Shown here piece after piece: positions 18,397 through 25,511 of a DNA stretch of 64,000 nt; the first letter of the stretch is position 1; each line of letters starts with the position of its first letter. This stretch comes from Geobacter argillaceus. GTDB taxonomy: Bacteria > Desulfobacterota > Desulfuromonadia > Geobacterales > DSM-12255. The position numbers and the translations under genes were made by a program. The notes under the pieces were generated by a model. It was not told the origin of the DNA and ran no database searches. It saw only the letters and a program-made list of their open reading frames with translations. Location of the stretch: assembly GCF_007830735.1 (NCBI RefSeq), contig NZ_VLLN01000013.1, positions 1 through 64,000 of the forward strand, read 5' to 3'.

Positions 18397-19656
18397 CTAA
18401 TGATCAAGTCCCATGATATCCCGGTAGGTCAATACCCCCCTGATAACATCGTCCGCAGATAAGACCGGCAAGGCATCAAAGCGATACCGGGAGAATTTCT
18501 CTCTGGCGTCCTCAATGGAGTCGATCTCCTCAAGGCTGATGACTTGGGTAACCATGATGTCTTTAAGGTGCGATCCGGGCTTTGCCATAAGCAGATCCGG
18601 GAGGCTTACGACACCTTGCAATTTTTCATCATGATCGACCACGTAGATGTAATCCACCACATCCGCATCTTCAGCGAATTTGCGGAACGCGGATATAATG
18701 AGGTCGGTTGTCATGTCCGGCAGCATCCTGATGAAGTGCTTTGTGGTCAGGTTGATGATTGATTCATCCTGCTTTTCAAGGAGCGATTCGATCTTCTCTG
18801 TCTCGGTGTGCTCCATCAGGTGCAGAATCTGTTCTGCATCTTCCGTCGGCAGGGCCGAAAGGACATCGGCCGCCTGGGCGGGAGTCATTTCATCAATCAG
18901 ATCCGCTACACGCTCCTTGTCCAGTGACGAAATCAGGCTGCGCTGAACCCGCGGTTCAATTTCTTCAAGGGTGTCAGAAGCCTGCTCGGTATCCAGTTCG
19001 TTAAAGATCGCCAGCCGTTGCTCCTCGGAGAGCTCTTCCAGGATATCTGCCAGGTCAACGGGGTGAATATCAGGTAATGCTTCCTTGAGAATATTGAGCT
19101 TCACGTTCCCTTTGAAGCTCCCTATCTTCTCGGGCAGCGGCTGGATATATGCCCAAGAAATGGTCTCTTTCTTGAACATCTCGGCCAGGTGATAAACGAA
19201 TTTGGCCACATAACGCAGCCCCAGGCGTTTCAGGAGCCCATACTTGCTGAAGTCCACATCGGTGGCATAGAGTTTCCTGTTACGCTGTACCAGCTTGACG
19301 TCGTAGACGATATCGATCTCATTGCCGTCCAGGTCAATGACCTTCTTGTCCAGAATATGATCCTTGAGAAGCACCTGTGTCTCTTCCGGCTCTCCTTCGA
19401 ACGAAGTGATGTCAGGAATATCAAGAATAATTTTGCCATATCCAAGGGTCTCAACCAGCTCGAAAGGTACCAGTAGCGATTTGTGGCCGAAAGGGCGGCT
19501 GACGAGAACATGGGTGACCTCGGGGATCTTTTCGTGCTCTCTGATGAGCAGATCATCCAGCTTGCCGACTCTCTTTCCTTGAACAAAGACCTTTGCTCCG
19601 ATCAGGTCGCTCAGGAAAAAGCTTGTTTCCGTAGTTTTATCGACAAAGGTATTCAT
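18397..19656 (-). CDS. Soluble PRC-barrel / MgtE_N / CBS-pair protein (Mg2+ sensor-like)
   Basis: The 419-residue protein has no membrane helix. Residues about 12-175 look like two PRC-barrel-type units. Residues about 195-290 are a superhelical MgtE N-domain (HPVDLADILEELSEEQRLAIF; ADVLSALPTEDAEQILHLM), and residues about 295-419 are a CBS pair. In MgtE channels the N and CBS domains bind Mg2+ and close the pore; here the pore domain is missing. The gene sits 13 bp after a small membrane protein gene and close to the NRAMP-like transporter, so it probably gates or senses for that transporter (inference). Confidence 0.88.
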   Translation of the reverse strand: MNTFVDKTTETSFFLSDLIGAKVFVQGKRVGKLDDLLIREHEKIPEVTHVLVSRPFGHKSLLVPFELVETLGYGKIILDIPDITSFEGEPEETQVLLKDHILDKKVIDLDGNEIDIVYDVKLVQRNRKLYATDVDFSKYGLLKRLGLRYVAKFVYHLAEMFKKETISWAYIQPLPEKIGSFKGNVKLNILKEALPDIHPVDLADILEELSEEQRLAIFNELDTEQASDTLEEIEPRVQRSLISSLDKERVADLIDEMTPAQAADVLSALPTEDAEQILHLMEHTETEKIESLLEKQDESIINLTTKHFIRMLPDMTTDLIISAFRKFAEDADVVDYIYVVDHDEKLQGVVSLPDLLMAKPGSHLKDIMVTQVISLEEIDSIEDAREKFSRYRFDALPVLSADDVIRGVLTYRDIMGLDH

Positions 19657-19669
19657 GGCGCACCTCGCT

Positions 19670-19843
19670 TTACAGGAGAGTTATGAACTTGTACAAAAGC
19701 AGCCCGACCAGCAGTATCAGGTACAGGCGCAGGAACAGGAGGGAGCCTCTCACCCAGCCGGACATCTCCACATTCGGTTTAGCGTACTTTTGATTGATTT
19801 CTCTAACTTTGGCGAAGTTATGCGAAAAGAAATCTCTGATCAT
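19670..19843 (-). CDS. 57-residue single-pass membrane protein in the Mg2+ operon
   Basis: The frame encodes MIRDFFSHNFAKVREINQKY followed by a short polar stretch and a hydrophobic helix (about residues 34-56, SLLFLRLYLILLVGLLLYKF). The start is supported by AGGAG about 10 nt upstream, overlapping the stop of the transporter gene. It lies 12 bp from the transporter and 13 bp from the MgtE_N/CBS gene, so translation is probably coupled. I do not recognise a family. It could be a small subunit or regulator of the transporter. Confidence 0.75.
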   Translation of the reverse strand: MIRDFFSHNFAKVREINQKYAKPNVEMSGWVRGSLLFLRLYLILLVGLLLYKFITLL

Positions 19844-19855
19844 GGCGCATGTCTC

Positions 19856-21127
19856 CTATTTGAACATGTTCGGGAACAGGGTGCTGATCCCGTAAAGGGT
19901 CGAGAGGATGACAATCACCACCACGATGATGGTGGTGATGACATTCTGCCAGAGGGTGTTGGTGTACTCGCCCATGGTCTTTTTGTTGTTCAGGAGCAAA
20001 ACCAGGAAGACCAGCGCCGCCGGGAGCAAGGTAACCGCCACCACTTGCACGAAAAGGGTGATCAGTACCAGGGGTGCCTTGGGGATCAAAACCACCAGCC
20101 CGGCAGTGATGAGCGTCAGGAAGTAGTTGGCATAAAACCAGGGGGCCTCGCGGATCTTGTTGTTGAGTGAGTGCGCCCAGCCAAACACTTCGCCAAAGGC
20201 CCAGGAGCTGGCCAGAGAGATGCAAATTGCCCCCAGGAGCCCGGCGTCGAAGAGGCCGATGGCCATGAAGGTACCGGCGTACTTCTGGGTCTTCATCAGC
20301 ATAATCGAAGCTTGGGCAGCATCGTCGATGTTGACGCCCGGAAGAATGGTGCCGGTGACAATCACGATGAAAACTGCCACCACCACGGTCAGGATCGCGC
20401 CGACCAAGGTATCCAGTTTTCCCCAAGGGATGTCCTTTTCCTTCGTCCCTTTATCCACCACGGCGCTCTGCTGGAAGAAGAGCATCCAGGGTGCGATGGT
20501 GGTGCCGATATTGGCCATAAGGAAGAAGAAGAGTTCGTTGTTGAAACCTCCCGGCGGTATATGGGGCACGAATCCTGTGTGGATGATGTCTGCTACCTTC
20601 GGCTGGACCATGAAGGCGCCGGGAATATAGATCAGGTTTACTGCGCAGAAGACCATCGCGATCTTCTCCCAGGTCCAGTAGCGACCGTTCAGGACCATGA
20701 TCCCCATCAGGATGCAGACGCCCAGCACGGTCAGCCAGGGGGGAATCCCGAAGATCCTGAGTGACGAAGTCATGCCGATGAATTCGGTGACCAGGGTCAG
20801 CCAGTTGACTATCATCAGGTCGATCAACGAAAACCAGCCCCAGAAGGCACCAAATCCGGCAAAGATGGCCTCGCCATGGCCCCGTTTGGTGACGGCCCCC
20901 AGACGGACGGTCATCTCCTGGACGTAGTAGGCGACCGGTACCAGTATGAGCAGGAACCAGATCAGGTGATAGCCGTATTTTGCGCCGGTGGCGGCATACG
21001 TTGTAATGCCGCCGGCATCGTTGTCAGCCACCATGACGACGATCCCCGGACCGGAGATGATAAAAAAGAGCTTGATCGCCTTCCAGACACGGCGGAACTC
21101 GTAATAGATGTTTGAAAACCTGAACAT
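19856..21127 (-). CDS. NRAMP-related divalent metal transporter, probably Mg2+ (NRMT-like)
   Basis: The 423-residue protein has about 11 membrane helices of the SLC11/NRAMP fold. Classical NRAMPs have DPGN in helix 1 and A..MPH in helix 6. Here helix 1 reads D37-A-G-G40 and helix 6 reads GTTIAPWM (about residues 207-214), so the soft-metal-binding Asn and Met are replaced by Gly and Ala. Those changes mark the NRAMP-related magnesium transporters. An M-box Mg2+ riboswitch in the leader supports the substrate independently. AAGGAG precedes the start. Mn2+ co-transport cannot be excluded. Confidence 0.88.
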   Translation of the reverse strand: MFRFSNIYYEFRRVWKAIKLFFIISGPGIVVMVADNDAGGITTYAATGAKYGYHLIWFLLILVPVAYYVQEMTVRLGAVTKRGHGEAIFAGFGAFWGWFSLIDLMIVNWLTLVTEFIGMTSSLRIFGIPPWLTVLGVCILMGIMVLNGRYWTWEKIAMVFCAVNLIYIPGAFMVQPKVADIIHTGFVPHIPPGGFNNELFFFLMANIGTTIAPWMLFFQQSAVVDKGTKEKDIPWGKLDTLVGAILTVVVAVFIVIVTGTILPGVNIDDAAQASIMLMKTQKYAGTFMAIGLFDAGLLGAICISLASSWAFGEVFGWAHSLNNKIREAPWFYANYFLTLITAGLVVLIPKAPLVLITLFVQVVAVTLLPAALVFLVLLLNNKKTMGEYTNTLWQNVITTIIVVVIVILSTLYGISTLFPNMFK

Positions 21128-21578
21128 ATCCTGAATCTCCTTCCCTATGTGTCCGAACTATTTTCCGTGCCGTCGCCAGGCCCTTGTGACCCTGGGCCAT
21201 GTGCGGGTGCCGGTCAGTATCGCCGCTCCCACCCCGGAACCGCTGACGACAGCTCTCTCCGTAGACGGGTATTAGCAGATCGAAAAGACTGGTTTTCACC
21301 CGTATCAAGCTCAGGGCGTGCAAAGACGAACCACGGTACGTACCGCAGGTGACCGGAACCAGCCTGAGACTGAAATGTAAGGAGGAGAGATATCCGACGA
21401 GGGATTCCCTGCTTTTTTTGTCCCCGCTTCACACAACGGAAACATTCAAAGCAGAGAAGAAAAAGGAGGTAGGCTTTGAAGTGATTACCGCTGGGAGAAC
21501 GGGATGGGTAAATGATATTCGCTACTATGACTGTCCAATTGGGAAACCACCACCTTTCCGTTTCAGAATACGCGCAAT
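21128..21578 (-). other. Long leader between riboswitch terminator and transporter gene
   Basis: About 450 nt separate the M-box terminator from the transporter start. The open frames here (for example 21214-21600 minus) lack recognisable domains or good ribosome sites, and I do not call them. I see no second riboswitch. A short run near the start carries the AAGGAG site of the transporter gene. Confidence 0.5.
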
Positions 21579-21605
21579 AAAAAAGGCCATGGAGAACCAT
21601 GGCCT
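21579..21605 (-). terminator. Rho-independent terminator of the M-box expression platform
   Basis: On the minus strand AGGCCATGG, loop TTCT, CCATGGCCT is a perfect 9-bp stem followed by TTTTTT. It lies about 25 nt after the last M-box stem, the usual place for a Mg2+-induced terminator. Confidence 0.9.
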
Positions 21606-21627
21606 AAAAATAGCGTACCCTGATTCC

Positions 21628-21785
21628 CCACTCGTAGGTTTTCGGCAGTGCACAACGTAGGTTTCGAGAAACCAGCTACCTTAGGTCAAGCCTTAATCCG
21701 GCAAGACCTGGTCTACCCATTGGCGTCTTTCGACGTTTCCGGGCAGTAGCCTGTGTTTGTGCAAACGCCTCATGCTAACGAGGAA
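21628..21785 (-). ncRNA. M-box (ykoK) Mg2+ riboswitch
   Basis: Read on the minus strand, the region contains the conserved M-box blocks in order. These are CTCGTTAG...TGAGGC (5' side of P1), CTACTGCCCGGAAACGTC, then AAAGACGCCAATGGGT, GGTAGCTGG, GTGCACTGCCGAAAA and the closing CCTACGAG that pairs with the first block. Bound Mg2+ folds this RNA and favours the following terminator, lowering expression of the downstream transporter when Mg2+ is plentiful. Confidence 0.95.
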
Positions 21786-21794
21786 TTTTACCTG

Positions 21795-21821
21795 TTTATA
21801 CCCCGCATAATTATTTGTCAA
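21795..21821 (-). promoter_or_regulatory. Sigma-70 promoter of the Mg2+ transport operon
   Basis: On the minus strand a perfect TTGACA (21816-21821) is followed after about 15-17 bp by TATAAA/TAAACA (21795-21800 region). It lies just upstream of the M-box 5' end, which suits a transcript starting at the riboswitch. Confidence 0.75.
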
Positions 21822-21906
21822 TTCTTTTTTCATTTCTGAACAGGTCCCAGCCATAACCACAGCTGATTGCGCTAACAGGCTGAATCTTTGCGTATATATA
21901 AGATTT

Positions 21907-23259
21907 TTACAGCCCGTACTTGTCTATTTTGTAATGGAGTGCCCGCACGGAAATGCCGAGGACTCTGGCCGCTTCGGTCTTGTTGTTACCGGCTGCGGCC
22001 AGGGCATGGAGCAGATACTCTTTCTCCAGCCGTTCAATCGCTGCATCCAGGGGGAGCGAGTAATCGATTTCCCCGCCGCCGGCAGGCGTCTGGGCGGTTT
22101 GCACGGTCAGTTCCGTGTCGTCGATAGCGGCAATCTCCCCCGGGGCAAGAGCCACGGCTCGGTTGATACACCATTTCAGCTCACGGATGTTGCCGGGCCA
22201 ATCATACTGGAGGAGGCTTTTCTTCGACTGTGCCGACAACTCCTTCACCTCTTTTTTGTACGCGTAATTGGCTTCTCGTATGAATGCCGCGGCAAGAAGC
22301 GGAATGTCGTCGCGCCGCTCCCGCAGGGGAGGGAGTTCGAACATGACCCCGTTTATCCGGTAGAACAGGTCCCTGCGAAAGGGTGCGGCAGGATCGGCCA
22401 GATCCCTGTTGGTCGCTGAGATGAGCCTGAAATGCGCCTTCCGCTCCTTTGTGTCGCCAAGCTTGTAGTAGACGCCATCTTCCAGTACGCGGAGAAATTT
22501 TGCCTGGACGGTTTCCTGTAGTTCACCGATTTCATCGAGAAACAGGGTCCCTCCGCTTGCCTTTTCCACCAGCCCTTCCTTATAGGAGACGGCCCCGGAA
22601 AAGGCCCCCTTCATATAGCCGAAGAGCTCGCTCTCGATGATCTCCTTTGGCAATGCAGCGCAGTTGATCGACACCAGTTCCCCTTTGGAGCCGGAAAGTA
22701 AATGTATCCAGCGCGCCAGTTTTTCCTTCCCGGTTCCCGTATCCCCTTTGATCAGTACCGGGAGATCAAGAGTGGCGATCAGTTGCGCCTTTTCGACGAT
22801 CTCCTTCATGCCGCCGCTTCCGGTTGTGACGAACGGTGGGGCGATCCTGCTGATTTCCCGGTCGAGGGAGACTACCCGTCGTTGGAGGGTCCGGTTTTCC
22901 AGGTGGACAGCCAGTTCTCTCTGCAGTCTTTCGATGTCGAACGGTTTGACGATGTAATCGGTGGCTCCTTCCTTGAGCGCCTTGACAGCGCTGGCAATCG
23001 TAGCAAAGGCGGTCATAACCAAAACCAGCGGCATCGGCTGAAAGGCTCGCAACTCTTCTAACAGGCCGATCCCGCTGCCGTCGGGGAGATTGACGTCGAG
23101 GAGGATGGCATCGGGAATATGCGCGCGGAGTGACTCAACGGCACTTTTGACAGAGCCGGCTTCCTCGACGACGAACGTCCCCTCCAGGGCCAGTTTCAGC
23201 GACTCGCGAAAGTATGGTTCGTCATCCACGATGAGAAGCGTTGGTTTATCATCGATCAT
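21907..23259 (-). CDS. NtrC-family sigma-54 response regulator, copy 2
   Basis: The 450-residue protein is a near-duplicate of the regulator at 7282-8634. It has receiver D55 with D12/D13, an AAA+ domain with Walker A GDTGTGKE, the same GAFSGA variant, and a Fis-type helix-turn-helix ending in HYKIDKYGL. It overlaps the kinase gene by 11 bp, giving a working two-component pair. Its direct target is unclear because the Mg2+ operon downstream uses a sigma-70 promoter and a riboswitch. Control of the RND operons is more likely, given that copies or remnants lie upstream of both. Confidence 0.93.
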   Translation of the reverse strand: MIDDKPTLLIVDDEPYFRESLKLALEGTFVVEEAGSVKSAVESLRAHIPDAILLDVNLPDGSGIGLLEELRAFQPMPLVLVMTAFATIASAVKALKEGATDYIVKPFDIERLQRELAVHLENRTLQRRVVSLDREISRIAPPFVTTGSGGMKEIVEKAQLIATLDLPVLIKGDTGTGKEKLARWIHLLSGSKGELVSINCAALPKEIIESELFGYMKGAFSGAVSYKEGLVEKASGGTLFLDEIGELQETVQAKFLRVLEDGVYYKLGDTKERKAHFRLISATNRDLADPAAPFRRDLFYRINGVMFELPPLRERRDDIPLLAAAFIREANYAYKKEVKELSAQSKKSLLQYDWPGNIRELKWCINRAVALAPGEIAAIDDTELTVQTAQTPAGGGEIDYSLPLDAAIERLEKEYLLHALAAAGNNKTEAARVLGISVRALHYKIDKYGL

Positions 23260-24454
23260 ACGGCCTCACCCTTTTCCGTGGCAGGGAGAGCCTGACCCCT
23301 GCTCCGTGTTCCGGTCTGTAGAGGGTAATAATAATGTCATGCGCTGCCGCAATCTTCGCGGCAAGATAGAGCCCAAGCCCCGCTCCGCTGGAACGGCCGC
23401 TGACAAACGGCGTGAGGAGGGTGCCGAGATCCGCGTCCTTGGGAAATCCTTTGCCGTTATCCTCAAAAAGAATCGCGGCCCGTCCGCTTTGCTCCGCTGT
23501 CTCCGTCTGCATAGTCACCCGTAGTTCGCCCGCACCTGCCTCCCGACTGTTCCGCATGAGGTTGTCGAAAAGCAGCCCCAGATAAAACCTGTCGCCGTAG
23601 ACTTCCCAAGGGATCTCCGTGCCTAGTCGTAGAGAGTTCTTTGCCGCCAGTTCTTCAACAAATGAAGGGAGAATGACCCATTCCGAGTGACTCGCATCAA
23701 CATCTTTCCCGTAGGCCAGCAGATTATTGATCAGTTGCTGGGTCCGGTTCAACTCCTCCTTGATCATTACCTGGAAGCGGTCAGTGAACGCCTTGTCCCC
23801 GATTCGCGCAGGAAAGACCTGGATCAGGTTCGAGATGGTGGCAACGGGTGTTTTCAGTTCATGGGCCAGGGTAGCGGCCATGCGTCCCAGAAGCGCCAGG
23901 GCCTCGTGCTCTTCAAGCACCTTTCTGATTTCCTCGTGTTTCACCTCCAGATGCTGCCGCAGCTCCTGGACCTTTTCCCTTTTGTCCCGGTAGATGACGA
24001 TGCCGGTAAACGCGGCAAAGGTAATGAAGAGGCCAAAAACGAGCTCCGGGAGGTCTAGGATGGCCATCTGGCCTTTCAGGAACGAATTGACAATGAAATA
24101 ATCAATCCGGCCCTCTCCCTCGTTATATGAGAAAAGGAAAGAACTGTCACGGCCGGGCTTACTGTCAGTGACCGGGTCAACGGCAATGATTTTACCGTTC
24201 AATGCCGAAGCTGAATAGGACTTTAAGAAACGGAGCACCTCGTCAGGTGTGAAGTTACTCGTAGCCCCCTTGAAAGAAGCAGCTGCAAACCGTATCTCCT
24301 GTTCCAGTTCTTTCCGGAGGCTTTTTTCAACCGCGAAGTTTTCAAAATAATCCATGACCAGGGTGGCAACAATGCCGATTAACAATGAAATCAGGAAATA
24401 TAGGATGATTCGCAATGGTTTTTTCAAGCGAAATGACCTCTCTCGGGACTGCAA
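23249..24454 (-). CDS. Sensor histidine kinase, partner of regulator copy 2
   Basis: The protein has up to 401 residues. Two membrane helices (about 12-33 and 129-155) enclose a roughly 95-residue periplasmic sensor domain with no recognised ligand motif. A coiled linker, the H-box AHELKTP (His about 198) and an HATPase domain with DNGKGFP and SGAGLGLYL follow. The frame opens at a TTG at 24454. A better start may be TTG 24427, with GAGAGG nine nt upstream, giving MKKPLRIIL and 392 residues. It begins right at the broken end of a MoxR-like gene, so its own promoter is uncertain. Confidence 0.9.
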   Translation of the reverse strand: MQSRERSFRLKKPLRIILYFLISLLIGIVATLVMDYFENFAVEKSLRKELEQEIRFAAASFKGATSNFTPDEVLRFLKSYSASALNGKIIAVDPVTDSKPGRDSSFLFSYNEGEGRIDYFIVNSFLKGQMAILDLPELVFGLFITFAAFTGIVIYRDKREKVQELRQHLEVKHEEIRKVLEEHEALALLGRMAATLAHELKTPVATISNLIQVFPARIGDKAFTDRFQVMIKEELNRTQQLINNLLAYGKDVDASHSEWVILPSFVEELAAKNSLRLGTEIPWEVYGDRFYLGLLFDNLMRNSREAGAGELRVTMQTETAEQSGRAAILFEDNGKGFPKDADLGTLLTPFVSGRSSGAGLGLYLAAKIAAAHDIIITLYRPEHGAGVRLSLPRKRVRPYDR

Positions 24455-24859
24455 TCAATGGCCAACTGCGAGGTGATTCCGGTCCAGGGTGTGGGTGTGG
24501 AGGGCCCGCTGGCCGCCGGCCATGGGGGGCTCCACGAACTGGAAGATGGCCTGGAGGGTGTCCTCCTGCTGTGCCCGGTTCAGTTCGTCGCAGTGGACGA
24601 CTGTCTCCGGGTCGCCGCTGGTCGGCCACCAGGAGGGGCGGGACCAGTGCATGACGGTTCCTTCCCGGTAGGGAATCCCCACCAGATCCCCCACCTCCAT
24701 CTGCCCCAGCCGGAGCGGCACGTAGCGCCGGCCGAGCTCCCGGCAGACCTGGACGATGCCGGCACTCTTTCCCACCCCCCGATGGCCGACCACGCAGGGG
24801 GTGAGGCTGGTCTTGGTGACGATCTCCTTGAGAACCGTCTTCATCTGTTCTATGTTCAT
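24455..24859 (-). pseudogene. MoxR-type AAA+ ATPase, truncated
   Basis: The remaining 134 residues from ATG 24859 hold Walker A (GHRGVGKS) and Walker B with the MoxR-like sequence VHCDELNRAQQEDTLQAIFQ. The protein then stops after LHTHTLDRNHLAVGH, where family members continue (NHLVV..INP) through sensor motifs and the lid domain. About half the ATPase is missing. The break is immediately before the kinase gene, suggesting that the two-component module arrived here by a rearrangement that cut this gene. Confidence 0.75.
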
Positions 24860-25025
24860 GGCGAATCTGCCCTCACGATCGGAAGATGTGGGAATTATCA
24901 TGCAGGGTCACGGTCCCGTCAACAGTTTTGGCAGCAGGGAGGCGGCTTCACTTCGCAGGGAAATGTGGTTTACTGAAGATACGCTAAAGGCTCAGGGGGC
25001 GGTGCTGAAAAATAGCGGGGGAATC

Positions 25026-25409
25026 ATGGCAAAAGGTTATCTGGCCAACAAGGAACATATGTCGGCAATACAGATGTTGGGCAAGGGGCTGGCCAAGCGG
25101 GCCGGGTTCCGCTGCGAGTGGTGCGGCGGTTCTGATGACCTCCGGCCGTGGGATTACCGGCCCGACCAGGAGCCAGAAGAGGCCGGCCTGGCACTGCTTT
25201 GCAGCGGCTGCCGGGAACTGGCGGACGGTCGGCAGGGGGATGCACATCAGTTGCGGGGGATCAGGGATGCGCTCTGGAGCGATATTCCGGCAGTGGCCGA
25301 AGGGGCGGCGCGGGTGCTGGCCCGTTCCCGTGAGCCGTGGGCGCGGGAGGCAATTGATGAGAGCTTCATTGACGACACGGTCAAGGCCGAACTCCTGAAG
25401 GGCCTGTAG
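25026..25409 (+). CDS. PhnA-like zinc-ribbon protein
   Basis: This 127-residue protein has two CxxC pairs (CEWCGG and CSGC) that form a zinc ribbon, as in PhnA/YjdM-like proteins, followed by an acidic helical tail (EAIDESFIDDTVKAELL). The start at ATG 25026 has GGGGGA upstream; the open frame extends further 5' but without similarity or a ribosome site. PhnA itself is not needed for phosphonate use, so no pathway is assigned. It is divergent from the truncated MoxR gene. Confidence 0.75.
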   Translation: MAKGYLANKEHMSAIQMLGKGLAKRAGFRCEWCGGSDDLRPWDYRPDQEPEEAGLALLCSGCRELADGRQGDAHQLRGIRDALWSDIPAVAEGAARVLARSREPWAREAIDESFIDDTVKAELLKGL

Positions 25410-25482
25410 GGGCGGCGCTTGCCCCGCCCTTGCCGGCACGCGGAATTTATGGCAAGCAGGGCGCAGCAAGCAGCGCCCCTAC
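25405..25482. repeat. 78-bp imperfect inverted repeat after the PhnA-like gene
   Basis: TGTAGGGGCGGCGCTTGC (25405-25422) and GCAAGCAGCGCCCCTACA (25465-25482) are near-perfect inverted copies, with a G+C-rich inner hairpin (GGGCGG/CCGCCC). It resembles REP/MITE-like interspersed repeats and includes the upstream stop codon. No second copy was noticed in this window. Confidence 0.55.
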
Positions 25483-25511
25483 ATCAGTGAAACAAGAAGG
25501 TAACCCTCACC

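Noticed and set aside
21214-21600. Possible 128-residue protein in the Mg2+ operon leader
   Set aside because: It overlaps the riboswitch terminator, has no good ribosome site and no recognisable features.
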